Of a stretch of DNA of 64,000 nt, positions 17,480-26,223 are shown piece after piece (within the stretch, counting starts at the first letter, position 1; every line of letters begins with the position of its first letter). Position numbers and translations under genes: made by a program. Source of the stretch: Obscuribacter phosphatis_A (GTDB lineage: Bacteria; Cyanobacteriota; Vampirovibrionia; Obscuribacterales; Obscuribacteraceae); assembly GCA_017303615.1 (NCBI GenBank), contig JAFLCK010000006.1, forward strand, positions 62,001 through 126,000, in the 5' to 3' direction. The notes below the pieces were generated by a model. That model did not search any database. It was not told the DNA's origin and saw nothing but the letters and a program-made list of their open reading frames with translations.

Positions 17480-17540
17480 CTAGCTAAAATAGCTAGATAA
17501 AATAGCTAGATAAAATAGCTAGATAAAATAGCTAAATAAT
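17477..17540 (+). repeat. 13-nt tandem repeat after the stop codon
   Basis: Units of TAGCTAGATAAAA begin exactly at the TAG stop (17477). The first copy has one change, three perfect copies follow (17490-17528), and a partial copy ends near 17540. Each unit has stop codons in all three frames of this strand. Confidence 0.85.
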
Positions 17541-17559
17541 CTAGATAGAAGAATCAGTG

Positions 17560-17585
17560 ATAACCCTGGGAATTCTCAGGGTTAT
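17560..17585 (+). terminator. Probable intrinsic terminator
   Basis: ATAACCCTG (17560-17568) pairs with CAGGGTTAT (17577-17585) around an 8-nt loop, followed by a short TTTCAC. It lies between the Ser-rich gene and the first TonB-like gene. The T-tract is weak. Confidence 0.5.
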
Positions 17586-17648
17586 TTCACATATTGGGGA
17601 CTTTCTTTCTTGCCTACGATAGGAAGACTTGTCGGCCCAGGTGATTTT

Positions 17649-19277
17649 ATGTCTATTAGAAATGAGAACAACTTGTCTCCCTCACAGGTCTCAGGCTTGT
17701 CTTTGTTAATGCCGGGGCTTGGTCAGCTATACAACGGACAGTTCAGAAAAGGTCTTATATTCCAGCTTGTGGCCTTCACTAGCTATATTCTCTTTGCTCT
17801 AATGATCTTTGTTTCTTCGATAACAGCACTTCTCGTCAAGGTGAGTTCAGATTCTAAGCTTAAGGTCAATGAAGAACTTGCCAGCGTATTTGGTGCTTTG
17901 CATGAAAGCGGTCTCTCGCCCTTCTTTTTGGTCTTCTCTTTGATTATCCTCGGTTTTGTTGCTTTCAGTGCCCGTGACGCCTTTCAGACAGCGGTCAAGA
18001 CGCGCAAGAAACCCATCTATAGAGATTTTTATATCGAAATGTCGGAAGCTTGCGGCAGTTCTTATTTAGCCCATGTTTTTGCCATTCTGGCTTGTTTTGT
18101 CCTTGCCTTTTTCGTCTTGGTTCCGGCTCCGCCTAAACAGGTTGTCACCGAGTTCGTCTTTTACGATACGCCTGAGGAAGAGGCGGTTAAGCCCCCGGTT
18201 GTGCACAATCATGTGACTTCTCACAATCGCATTGCTTCCGCCACCGCCGATCAGTCCAGGTCTCCGGCTTTGGCAAAGCTGACGGCTCAAACTCCGGCTC
18301 AGGCTCAATCTAAGTCTCAATCTAAGTCTCAGGCTCAGGCTCAATCAAGAGGCCCGGTACCGAACCTGGTGCCGGTGCATAGAAACTCTTTGCTTATACC
18401 AGTGCCGCAGCCAACTGCAGTCCAACCTCGAAATATGGTATTGGCTTCGGCGCTGCCTTCTCTGACACCTCAGGCGAAGTCTGCAGTTTCTGCGCCAATG
18501 TCAACTGCATCAATGTCAAGCAAACCGATGTCTTTGGTGCCGGTGCCGACTGCGGTTGCCGCTGCCCAGAACCTGCCCAGTCCTCTTCCTCTAAAGGCAA
18601 TGACTGGTTTTGCTGTGGTAGAGCCTGTCATGCCTAGAGCCGTCAGCGGACAGGCTGCGCGCTTTGGTACCGCTGGTGGTGCGGCTGCACCGCAGCCCGT
18701 TTCTATTTCTCCGACCTCGGGCTTTGAGCCTAGTCCGGTTGCTGTTGGTACAGCGGCAGATCCATCGGGATCGGGTTCCTATTCAGGGCCGGCTCCCTCC
18801 CCGGTGCGTAACACTGCCTCTAATGCCGGTCGTTCAGGCATCTCCGGACTATCAGGCAAAGGTCCGGTTGTTACAGCCGTGGTTAGACCGGCTGCCGGAT
18901 CTGGTGCTCGGGGCGGTCAAGACGATCACACCGCCAGCGAAGAAGGCAAAGGTAAATCTCCGGTGACTTCTGCCAGAGAGCCGGATTTCTCACTCTATAT
19001 GAGCCGGCTGCAATCCCTCATCAAGAAACGCTGGTTTCCACCGCGTCATCCCATGGCTAATCATGTCAAGGCTGTTTTTGATGTATCTAGGGACGGCACC
19101 ATGTCTGGTTTGAGACTTGTCCGCTCCAGCGGCATCACCATTATCGACCGAGCTGCGCTCGAAGCAATCAATAGTGCTGCTCCTTTTCCGCCTCTTCCAG
19201 AGTATTCTCCGCCCTCGGTAACGATTGAATTTTCCTTCGACTACAACGTATTTTCAAAATCTGGGGTAAACCCCTGA
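17649..19277 (+). CDS. TonB-like protein with multi-helix N terminus (copy 1)
   Basis: The protein has 542 residues. ATG at 17649 follows AGGTGA by about 5 bases and is preferred to a TTG at 17610. Residues 17-170 hold several membrane helices. The first block reads LLMPGLGQLYNG, as in TM2-type or DUF5683-like modules. The last helix begins SYLAHVFAIL and ends VLVPAPP, matching the SxxxH and proline signature of the TonB anchor. A long Ser/Pro/Ala/Gln linker spans the periplasm. The final 90 residues are a TonB C-terminal domain (RWFPPRHP, VSRDGTMSGLRLVRSSG, AAPFPPLP). TonB proteins transmit ExbBD energy to outer-membrane receptors. ExbB and ExbD are encoded downstream after a second TonB-like gene. 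Confidence 0.82.
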   Translation: MSIRNENNLSPSQVSGLSLLMPGLGQLYNGQFRKGLIFQLVAFTSYILFALMIFVSSITALLVKVSSDSKLKVNEELASVFGALHESGLSPFFLVFSLIILGFVAFSARDAFQTAVKTRKKPIYRDFYIEMSEACGSSYLAHVFAILACFVLAFFVLVPAPPKQVVTEFVFYDTPEEEAVKPPVVHNHVTSHNRIASATADQSRSPALAKLTAQTPAQAQSKSQSKSQAQAQSRGPVPNLVPVHRNSLLIPVPQPTAVQPRNMVLASALPSLTPQAKSAVSAPMSTASMSSKPMSLVPVPTAVAAAQNLPSPLPLKAMTGFAVVEPVMPRAVSGQAARFGTAGGAAAPQPVSISPTSGFEPSPVAVGTAADPSGSGSYSGPAPSPVRNTASNAGRSGISGLSGKGPVVTAVVRPAAGSGARGGQDDHTASEEGKGKSPVTSAREPDFSLYMSRLQSLIKKRWFPPRHPMANHVKAVFDVSRDGTMSGLRLVRSSGITIIDRAALEAINSAAPFPPLPEYSPPSVTIEFSFDYNVFSKSGVNP

Positions 19278-19468
19278 TAACCTTCAGTGTGACAGACGGC
19301 ATAATGGCGAGAGAGGGATGATAATTTGTCTTTGTGACATGAGAGTAGCCAAGTATGTTTTTCATAGAACTATGAACTATGATAGACTCTCGGAATTACT
19401 ATTTAGCACTCTTTTGCCCATCCCACTTTTTTGAGTTATTTCAAAGATTCGGTAGGTATTTTGAATAG

Positions 19469-21139
19469 ATGAGCGGTAATCGCAAAAACTCAGGTGGCGG
19501 CAGACCCCAACGTGACCCCAATATGGCGGGCGGTTTGTCTTTTGTATTGCCGGGGCTCGGGCAGTTCTACAACGGCGAGAGCCGCAAGGGGATGTTCTTT
19601 GCCGTAGTCGGCATCCTCAACTATATAGTGCTGGCTTTCCTTGTATTCTCCGGTTCGATTCTAGAATCGCTGCAAGCCTTTGGTCTGGCCAACAACATGA
19701 AGCTCAATGCCGAGCTTTATATGTCGCTTCAGACTCTACACTTTGGCTCACCTGCCTCGCTTTTCATCATGGTTTTGTTCTTGTCCTACGCCGCTTACTG
19801 CGCGCGTGATGCCTACGACCATGCTGCCAAGCTTCAACGCAAGAGCCTTTACAGCGATTATGCCATTGAGATGACCGAGGCTACTTCGGGTTCATATATA
19901 TTCCATATCTCAATCCTTATCAGCAGTTTCATATTGGCTTTCTTCTTCCTGATTCCGCCGCCTCCTCGTTCGCAGGTCACCGACATCGAATTTGTCCAGA
20001 ACGAAGAGAATACCAAGACCCCGCCCCAGACAAAGCGCAGGGCTCAGCACAATTCCAAGGCTGCAGGCAAGCACGATCCCACCAAGCCCAGTGCCATGCC
20101 TTCAGCAGCGCCTAAGGCTCCCAGCAAGGCTTCCGAGCCTGCTAAACCGCAGCAACAACAGCAACAGCAACAACAGAAGCCGGCTCAGCGACCGACTCCC
20201 AGCCCTTCGCCTTCGCCCTCGCCGACTCCCTCACCCAGGCCTACACCGAGACCGAGCCCGACACCCAGTCCTTCTCCGTCGCCGTCTCCTTCACCTTCGC
20301 CTAGACCATCGCCATCTCCTTCGCCCTCACCTTCACCTTCGCTTTTGCCGAAGATCCCAACACCATTCTTCGCCCCTTCAGCGGCGCCCTCACCCAGCCC
20401 ATCGCCAGTGGCTGCGCCGGTGGCTATGCCTAAAATTGGCGGACCAACCTTGGCACCCACACCTAGAGCCGGCGTCGGCTCCGGTAGTGCCGCCGCTCCT
20501 GGTCCAGCTCCTGCTCCTATCTCTATTGCTTCTGCCGGCGGCGGTGCCGCAGGTGGTGGCGGACCGCCCACACCTGTGCCAGTCGGCGGTGGTGCCTCTT
20601 CGCGAGGCGGTGGTACTGGCCCTGGACCAGCCCCAGCTCCCACCCGTGCCGGTCGCGGCAGTGGCGGCGGCGGTGGTGGTTCAGCCGGTGGCGGCCCTGG
20701 CATAGCGGTTGCTCCTTCAGTTGGACGTGCCCCCGGTAGTGGCGGCAGCGGCGGCGGTGGCGGCAACGGTGAAGCCGGTAACCCCGATGATGGTCCTGGC
20801 CGCGATCGTTCGATTGCCGCTCGTAAAGATGTGGATTTCGGACCTTATATGGCCGACCTACAAAGACGTATCAAAAGAGCCTGGTTCCCACCCAAAGGTA
20901 ACGAATCCAAGAGGGTGAAGGTTGTATTCAAGGTGCACAGAGACGGTCAGATGACTAATTTGCGTATGCTTGTATCTTCCGGCTTAACAATCGCCGACCA
21001 GGCTGCCCTCAAAGCTGTTGAAAACGCAGCTCCCTTCCGTCCCTTGCCCGATGGCGCCCCTGACGACGTAGACATCGAATTCACCTTCGACTATAACGTT
21101 TTCAACGGCGGAGGTCGTGGCGTCTTCCGTCAATTCTGA
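19469..21139 (+). CDS. TonB-like protein with multi-helix N terminus (copy 2)
   Basis: A 556-residue paralogue of the preceding gene with the same plan. It has a PGLGQFYNGE module and about three membrane helices in the first 120 residues. The last helix starts SYIFHISILI (SxxxH, as in TonB) and ends IPPPP. A linker of 290 residues begins with poly-Gln, then long Ser-Pro repeats, then Gly-rich blocks. The TonB C-terminal domain at about 460-550 reads RAWFPPKGN, VHRDGQMTNLRMLVSSG, AAPFRPLP. The linker is long enough to span the periplasm. The stop lies 55 bases before exbB, so it is probably the energiser's partner. GGTAGG lies upstream of the ATG. Confidence 0.85.
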   Translation: MSGNRKNSGGGRPQRDPNMAGGLSFVLPGLGQFYNGESRKGMFFAVVGILNYIVLAFLVFSGSILESLQAFGLANNMKLNAELYMSLQTLHFGSPASLFIMVLFLSYAAYCARDAYDHAAKLQRKSLYSDYAIEMTEATSGSYIFHISILISSFILAFFFLIPPPPRSQVTDIEFVQNEENTKTPPQTKRRAQHNSKAAGKHDPTKPSAMPSAAPKAPSKASEPAKPQQQQQQQQQKPAQRPTPSPSPSPSPTPSPRPTPRPSPTPSPSPSPSPSPSPRPSPSPSPSPSPSLLPKIPTPFFAPSAAPSPSPSPVAAPVAMPKIGGPTLAPTPRAGVGSGSAAAPGPAPAPISIASAGGGAAGGGGPPTPVPVGGGASSRGGGTGPGPAPAPTRAGRGSGGGGGGSAGGGPGIAVAPSVGRAPGSGGSGGGGGNGEAGNPDDGPGRDRSIAARKDVDFGPYMADLQRRIKRAWFPPKGNESKRVKVVFKVHRDGQMTNLRMLVSSGLTIADQAALKAVENAAPFRPLPDGAPDDVDIEFTFDYNVFNGGGRGVFRQF

Positions 21140-21194
21140 TAGACTCAGATATCACCAGTTAGGTTCAGTTAACAGGAGAAGTCGATAGACATCT

Positions 21195-21833
21195 ATGGAG
21201 AGCAAATTCCTCAATTACTTTCTCGAGTTCATGGTGCATGACTGGTTTGCGTCCATCCCGATTACCATATGCTCGATCTTGACCGTGGCCGTCATGGTTG
21301 AGCGTTACATGTATTACCAACAAAATCGTCGCGATGTGACCAGCTTCATTCACCAGTTGCAGCGTGATTTGGAAAGTAATAATCTCCAGAAAGCTCAGCA
21401 GACCTGCAGCCGCCTCGGTGGTGTAGTTGGTGAAGTGGCTGAAGAAGGCGTCCGTTTGATGGCTGACCAGAAGGAAGACTTCTCGAAAGCTTTCGACATC
21501 ACCGTCGGTCTAGTTACCCGTAAGCTCGAGAAACACCTGGCTGTGCTCGGTACAATTGGTGCCACCTGCCCCTTCCTCGGCTTGTTCGGAACTGTGGTTG
21601 GGGTTGTATTCACCCTAGACCAGCTCGGCGCCCAAGGAGGCGGCACCCCTGTGGTTGTTACCGGTGTGGCTAAGGCTCTCATCGCTACAGGTTATGGTTT
21701 GATCGTCGCCATTTTGGCGGTTATCTTCAACAATACCTATACTAATACTGTGAAGCGTTTCAACGACGACTTCCTACTTCTCAAGCTTCTCTTCTTGAGC
21801 TTTGTAGGCGGCGGCGGCGAGTCAGCTCACTAA
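21195..21833 (+). CDS. exbB: ExbB/TolQ/MotA-family proton channel
   Basis: This inner-membrane proton channel subunit works with ExbD to energise TonB. The 212-residue protein has the three-helix plan: one helix near residues 18-38, then a cytoplasmic helical region, then two helices in the most conserved stretch (GTIGATCPFLGLFGTVVGVV, and GVAKALIATGYGLIVAILAV). The immediate neighbours, TonB upstream and ExbD 34 bases downstream, fix its role. TolQ of a Tol-Pal system is the alternative, but no tolA, tolB or pal is present here. Confidence 0.9.
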   Translation: MESKFLNYFLEFMVHDWFASIPITICSILTVAVMVERYMYYQQNRRDVTSFIHQLQRDLESNNLQKAQQTCSRLGGVVGEVAEEGVRLMADQKEDFSKAFDITVGLVTRKLEKHLAVLGTIGATCPFLGLFGTVVGVVFTLDQLGAQGGGTPVVVTGVAKALIATGYGLIVAILAVIFNNTYTNTVKRFNDDFLLLKLLFLSFVGGGGESAH

Positions 21834-21867
21834 ACTTAATTGATCTAGGTCTGGAGGAAGTCGGCAA

Positions 21868-22296
21868 ATGGCAATGGGGGCGGTCGGTGATCAGTTCACC
21901 GATATTAACGTTACACCTCTAACCGATGTGTTCCTTGTTTTGCTCGTCATCATGATCTTGATTGCTCCCTTGATCGACAAATCAGACCTCAAGATCAAAC
22001 CGCCGGAAACAAAGAACGCTAAGAAAGACGAAGCGACAAAAGGCATTAGTATCGATATCGATAAAGATGGACAGCTGGCTATAAATGGTAAGTATGTTCG
22101 CGATCACAATATCGAAACCATTAAGGCTATGATCGTCGAGTTGAAAAACGCTGCTCCGCCAAATACAGACTTGCACCTCACCCTTAACGCCGATGGCGAC
22201 GCCAAGCAAAAAGATGTGGTGGAAGTGATGAGTGCCGCTGCTGCCGCCGGCATCAAGAAAATGCGCGTAGCTACACAGCAGCAGACCAACTACTAG
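21868..22296 (+). CDS. exbD: ExbD/TolR-family energy-transducing protein
   Basis: The 142-residue protein has a short cytoplasmic N terminus and one membrane helix starting INVTPLTDVFLVLLVIMI. Asp20 is the conserved protonatable residue of ExbD/TolR. A periplasmic domain follows (ISIDIDKDGQLAINGKYV). GGAGGAAG lies 7 bases before the ATG. It completes the tonB-exbB-exbD block. Confidence 0.92.
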   Translation: MAMGAVGDQFTDINVTPLTDVFLVLLVIMILIAPLIDKSDLKIKPPETKNAKKDEATKGISIDIDKDGQLAINGKYVRDHNIETIKAMIVELKNAAPPNTDLHLTLNADGDAKQKDVVEVMSAAAAAGIKKMRVATQQQTNY

Positions 22297-22327
22297 AGCT
22301 ATTTTTCTATAGATAAAAGCAGGTCTT

Positions 22328-23260
22328 ATGTCTACCTTTTATAGACTTGGCCTGATTGGTTATCCCCTAGGGCATTCTAATTCGCCGGCTATCCATGCTG
22401 CTTTTCTTGGGCAGTTCAATTTGCCCGGCCAATATAAGTTATATGCCGATGCCGATTTGCAGAAGTTGCTGGCCGCTGCTACTACTGGTGGTGCCACTAT
22501 GGAAGCCCTCGATGGTTTGAATGTCACCATTCCTCATAAAGTGTCTTGTGCGCCATATATGCATCAGTTGTCCGATGCGGCTCGTTTAGCCGGTGCGGTC
22601 AACACCATTGTCATTGATAGAGAAGAAGGTCTTGTTCTTAGCGGTCATAATACTGATATAGCTGGTATCAAGCACACCTTGCGCGTAACCGGCAAGATAA
22701 GTCCGCTTAGTGAGCAAGACGAATTGACTGGTCCGGCTGTATTGCTTGGCTGCGGCGGGGCTGCCCGAGCCGCTCTTGTCGCTTTGGCCGACTATGGCTT
22801 TACTTCTTTTGTTCTTTTGGTTCGTAGTTTTGATTCAGCTTATGCCATGCTTCGTGATCTTGATAAAGCAGGCTTTGACCCCAGGCTTTTGCAACGCATT
22901 ACTGTCATTTCTACAAATGAGTCAGATAGGCTTATGAAAGAGATGCAACTGCTTGGTCAAGCTTCGGTCTTTATCAATGCCACTCCGCTTGGACAAAGGG
23001 CGGGAGACTCTGTTTTGCCCGATTGGTTTAGACCGCTTTTGCACGGCTTTGTTAGAGAAACCCTGGTTTTTGATATGGTCTATGCCAGAGAGGGACTGAC
23101 TCCAATAACAAGACTGGCTTACGAACTGGGTTTCTGCAAAGTAGCCGATGGAAGAGAAATGCTTGTCGAGCAAGCTCGACAAGCATTCAAACTGTGGACT
23201 GGTTTGTTGCCGTCTTTTCAAATCGGCTTGAAAGCCCTCGACGAGGCGCTTTCTGCATAG
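22328..23260 (+). CDS. aroE: Shikimate dehydrogenase
   Basis: AroE reduces 3-dehydroshikimate to shikimate with NADPH in the aromatic amino-acid pathway. Characteristic features in 310 residues are GYPLGHSNSPAIH (substrate site), NVTIPHK with catalytic Lys71, GAVNT, GHNTDIAG with catalytic Asp110, the nucleotide-binding GCGGAAR at 141-147 and INATPLG. It is about 30 residues longer than typical AroE because of small insertions around residues 122-135 and in the C-terminal half. It starts 31 bases after exbD on the same strand and may share its transcript. Confidence 0.93.
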   Translation: MSTFYRLGLIGYPLGHSNSPAIHAAFLGQFNLPGQYKLYADADLQKLLAAATTGGATMEALDGLNVTIPHKVSCAPYMHQLSDAARLAGAVNTIVIDREEGLVLSGHNTDIAGIKHTLRVTGKISPLSEQDELTGPAVLLGCGGAARAALVALADYGFTSFVLLVRSFDSAYAMLRDLDKAGFDPRLLQRITVISTNESDRLMKEMQLLGQASVFINATPLGQRAGDSVLPDWFRPLLHGFVRETLVFDMVYAREGLTPITRLAYELGFCKVADGREMLVEQARQAFKLWTGLLPSFQIGLKALDEALSA

Positions 23261-23274
23261 ATGAAGTTTCGTTC

Positions 23275-23601
23275 TTAGCCTTCAAAAAAGATAGGCACTA
23301 ATTTCATCGCTTGTCCGAGGTCGCCCTCTACAGAGAGTACTCCCGATAGAGCGGCTGTCATTGCCGACATCCGTCCTTCTATAATCATAGCCATATCTTC
23401 GGCATTGATTGAGAGCTTGCAGTTGTAAGCCTCTCCTTCTTGGTACTCGGTGACGTTGAGTTCGCCGTTATTGATGCTTAGCAGCCAGGCACCGCCTTTC
23501 TCGCCCTTGATATTGATCAAGTAGGCGGCGGTTATGTCTTTAGCTGCCTGCGGTTTGAAGCGTTTCTTCAACTCATTGATTATTGTTTCTTGCGCTAGCA
23601 C
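23275..23601 (-). CDS. SCP2 sterol-binding-domain protein
   Basis: A 108-residue single-domain protein from a GTG with AGAGG about 8 bases upstream. The pattern YLINIKGEKGGAWLLSINNGEL, then DCKL-like YNCKLSINAEDMAMIIEGRMSAMTAALSGVLSVEGDLGQAMKL, is typical of the SCP2 fold, which binds lipids in a hydrophobic tunnel. The final GDLGQAMKL is the usual family end. Substrate unknown. It converges with aroE at a distance of 14 bases. Confidence 0.85.
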   Translation of the reverse strand: MLAQETIINELKKRFKPQAAKDITAAYLINIKGEKGGAWLLSINNGELNVTEYQEGEAYNCKLSINAEDMAMIIEGRMSAMTAALSGVLSVEGDLGQAMKLVPIFFEG

Positions 23602-23677
23602 TGTATTTACCTCTAAGATAGGCTCAGATTATAACCTCTTATGATCTTTTATATGGATATCTCAAGGGGATTCATAC

Positions 23678-24409
23678 ATGTCTTCCTCTAAGAATGGCGT
23701 AAGCAATGGGGCGCCCGATGCCGGCGGCCCTAAGGCAAATAAACCACGCACAAATTTTAGACGTTCGCAGATGACCGGAGTCTCTAATCTTTTGCCGAAA
23801 GTGGTGCGGGCACTGGGCATAGACCGTAGACTGAAAGAACATACATTGATGAATCTTTGGCCCCATATTGTGCCTGAGCCCTTTGCCAGCCGGGCTCGAC
23901 CGCTATTTATAGATGCCGATGGCAACTTGGTTGTGGCTGTGCAAGATGCTGCCATTGGGCAAGAGTTTGGCTTTAGACGGGGTGAGATACTGAAGCTTGT
24001 CGGTGCGGCGGCCAGGGGCGTGGGGCTCAACCTGAACGGTTTACGCTTTGATATGAAGCGATTTTTTGAAGGCAAGCTGGAGCGTGAAGCCGAAATGCGT
24101 GAGCGCGCTGCCGTATTGCCAGCACCGACTGCAGCCGATCTTGCTGCCATTCAACTAAGTGAAGATGATTTGGCCGATTTTAGATTTCTTGGTGAGGGCG
24201 ATATTGAAGATGACGCCCTCAAGGGTCGCATGCGCGCCCTCTATGAAAAAGAACTAAGGCTAAAGCGTTGGCGTGAAGCAAATGGCTATCCACGCTGTGG
24301 TCGCTGTGGCGATGTGGCGCCTCGCTTACATGGGACAGATCTTATCTGTGCCTATTGCTTCGCCTCTGGTATGTCCAAAGATGCAAGCGAAAAAGAGCTT
24401 AACGACTGA
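23678..24409 (+). CDS. DciA-like (DUF721) protein with C-terminal zinc ribbon
   Basis: The protein has 243 residues. After a polar 35-residue leader, residues 40-135 match the DUF721/DciA pattern (LLPKVVRALGIDRRL, LWPHIV, then LVVAVQDAAIGQEFGFRRGEILKLV). DciA is the ancestral bacterial loader or operator of the replicative helicase DnaB. The C terminus adds Cys207, Cys210, Cys224 and Cys227 in a CxxC-CxxC arrangement, a probable zinc ribbon that simple DciA proteins lack. AGGGGA precedes the ATG. FtsE follows on the same strand after 161 bases. The DciA identity rests on the weak DUF721 pattern. Confidence 0.65.
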   Translation: MSSSKNGVSNGAPDAGGPKANKPRTNFRRSQMTGVSNLLPKVVRALGIDRRLKEHTLMNLWPHIVPEPFASRARPLFIDADGNLVVAVQDAAIGQEFGFRRGEILKLVGAAARGVGLNLNGLRFDMKRFFEGKLEREAEMRERAAVLPAPTAADLAAIQLSEDDLADFRFLGEGDIEDDALKGRMRALYEKELRLKRWREANGYPRCGRCGDVAPRLHGTDLICAYCFASGMSKDASEKELND

Positions 24410-24570
24410 GTGTGTCTATGCGATGCATATAAGTCTCTCTGGTTGGCTCTTTGGGGCAGCGACAGGGTCTTCTTTGGTTAATCTATACTAGGCTTACTAA
24501 ACCCTTAGATTTGCCTCGTGACTACTGTGTTATCATGAGGTCCCAGTGGAGACCAGGTAAGCATATCGAT

Positions 24571-25257
24571 ATGATTCGTCTGCAGAATGTTTGCAAAAAC
24601 TATGGCGGCACCCCCGCTCTCTCCAATGTGAATTTACACATCGGCCTTGGTGAGTTTGCCTTCTTGGTCGGACCAAGCGGTGCTGGTAAGTCTACTTTGA
24701 TGCGCCTTCTCTATCGGGAAGAAGTACCGACGTCAGGCAATGTATTGATTTCGGGCGTCAACCTCAATCGTCTTTCCAAAGGGCAGATTCCGCTCTTGCG
24801 CAGAAGGCTCGGTATTATTTTTCAAGACTTCAAACTCTTGAACAGCCAGACTGTGTTCAACAATGTCGCTTATGTTTTGCGCGCCCTCGGTGTCGATGAG
24901 CGCGAAGTCGGCAAGCGGGTGGGCAGTGCCTTGGCTGTTGTCGGTCTTGAACACAAGAGAGATTCTTATCCCACCGAATTATCAGGTGGAGAGCAGCAAC
25001 GAGTCGGCATTGCCCGTGCCATCGTCAATGGTCCGCCTGTTCTATTGGCTGATGAACCGACCGGTAACCTAGACCCGGCGACCTCTCTAGAGATTGTGCA
25101 GTTACTTGAGCGAATCAGTCAACGCGGCACCACTGTTTTGATTTCAACCCACGACCAGCCCATCGTCAATGCCATGCGCAGACGAGTAATTGCCCTCAAA
25201 AAGGGTGAAGTGGTGGCGGATGTCGACAACGGCTATTATGAGCTGGAGATGGCCTAA
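24571..25257 (+). CDS. ftsE: Cell-division ATP-binding protein FtsE
   Basis: FtsE is the ATPase of FtsEX, which controls peptidoglycan hydrolases at the septum. From the ATG at 24571 it has 228 residues, the usual FtsE size; upstream in-frame starts (24451, 24534) would add a non-conserved leader. The Walker A motif GPSGAGKST is at 34-42, the Q-loop GIIFQDFKLL at 81-90, the ABC signature LSGGEQQR at 137-144 and Walker B LLADEPTG at 158-165. FtsX starts two bases after the stop, so the pair is translationally coupled. Confidence 0.95.
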   Translation: MIRLQNVCKNYGGTPALSNVNLHIGLGEFAFLVGPSGAGKSTLMRLLYREEVPTSGNVLISGVNLNRLSKGQIPLLRRRLGIIFQDFKLLNSQTVFNNVAYVLRALGVDEREVGKRVGSALAVVGLEHKRDSYPTELSGGEQQRVGIARAIVNGPPVLLADEPTGNLDPATSLEIVQLLERISQRGTTVLISTHDQPIVNAMRRRVIALKKGEVVADVDNGYYELEMA

Positions 25258-25259
25258 AG

Positions 25260-26132
25260 ATGCTTAGAGCAATTAGAATATTCAATCGCGTTTGTGTGGA
25301 AACCTTGCTTGGTCTAAGAGCAAGTGGTTGGTCCAACTGGCTGGTAGTGAGCATTTTAGCTATTGCACTGACTATTTTCGGCTGTGTACTACAAGTCACT
25401 ATGACTTTGAAAAATCTAGTCAATGCTTGGGGTAATCAAATTCAAATTTCGGCTTATTTGGCTGAGGGGGCTGATCCTAAGAAAGTCGCCCATGAAATTT
25501 CGCGCTTTCCTGAAGTGAAGCAGGTTGAGATTGTCACCAAAGATGTGGCTTGGAACGAGATGCAGCATACTTTCAAAGTAGCATCAATCGAGAACCCTCT
25601 GCCAAATACTCTTCATGTCAAACTATCCAGCCCCGATCAAGTTGAAGTCTTGGCTCCCAAGCTGAGACTGATGTCGGCTATAGAAAACGTGCGCTATCCC
25701 CTTAAGGTAGCTAAGAAAATAAACGATGTCAGACATTTTCTAGAACTGGCCGGTCTCTTTGTCACCACGGCTCTTTCGGCGGCAACGCTTGTGGTTATCG
25801 GTAATACAATTCACTTGGTGATCAAGGCCAGACATAAAGAAATAGAGATTCTCAGCCTTATGGGCGTGGGTCATTTATATATCAAGTGTCCCTTTGTCTT
25901 TCAGGGGGCCGTCTACGGAGCCTGTGCCGCCATCATGGCTTCTGTGGTTCTTGTTGGTCTGCATCTCTATATAGACCCTTATGTCAAAGACCAGTTGCTT
26001 AGTCTGGCACCGGCTCTCACCCAGAATCTCGAATATTCGATGGGTCAGACCGCGGTGCTTATGGCTATTCTCGGCGTAGTGGTCGGTGCCGGTGGCAGTC
26101 TCTGGACTTCAGGACGTTATATCAAGATCTAG
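25260..26132 (+). CDS. ftsX: Cell-division membrane protein FtsX
   Basis: A 290-residue permease-like partner of FtsE. It has one N-terminal helix (about 25-48), an extracytoplasmic domain (ISAYLAEGADPKKVAHEISRFPEVKQVEIVTKD, the typical FtsX ECD opening) and three C-terminal helices, with EIEILSLMGVG before the third. It is immediately downstream of ftsE and followed by a strong terminator at 26161. Confidence 0.93.
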   Translation: MLRAIRIFNRVCVETLLGLRASGWSNWLVVSILAIALTIFGCVLQVTMTLKNLVNAWGNQIQISAYLAEGADPKKVAHEISRFPEVKQVEIVTKDVAWNEMQHTFKVASIENPLPNTLHVKLSSPDQVEVLAPKLRLMSAIENVRYPLKVAKKINDVRHFLELAGLFVTTALSAATLVVIGNTIHLVIKARHKEIEILSLMGVGHLYIKCPFVFQGAVYGACAAIMASVVLVGLHLYIDPYVKDQLLSLAPALTQNLEYSMGQTAVLMAILGVVVGAGGSLWTSGRYIKI

Positions 26133-26160
26133 CGGTTAGCTATACTGCAAAGCAAAATAA

Positions 26161-26198
26161 AGAGGGACCGGTTTTCTTGGTCCCTCTCTCTTTTTCTT
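26161..26198. terminator. Strong intrinsic terminator after ftsX
   Basis: AGAGGGACC (26161-26169) pairs with GGTCCCTCT (26179-26187) with a 9-nt loop, then a T-rich tail (CTCTTTTTCTTT). AT-rich sequence on the other side lets it also end the convergent cyclophilin transcript. Confidence 0.85.
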
Positions 26199-26223
26199 TG
26201 ACTATCTAGATCTAGATTGAGAT

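Noticed and set aside
19403..19411. TTAGCACTC, a CIRCE half-site
   Set aside because: The inverted partner GAGTGCTAA is not within nine bases, and the downstream gene is not a chaperone.
20185..20766. Antisense Pro/Gly-rich frame opposite the second TonB gene
   Set aside because: It is the mirror image of the Ser-Pro and Gly-rich linker codons. The sense gene has clear domains.
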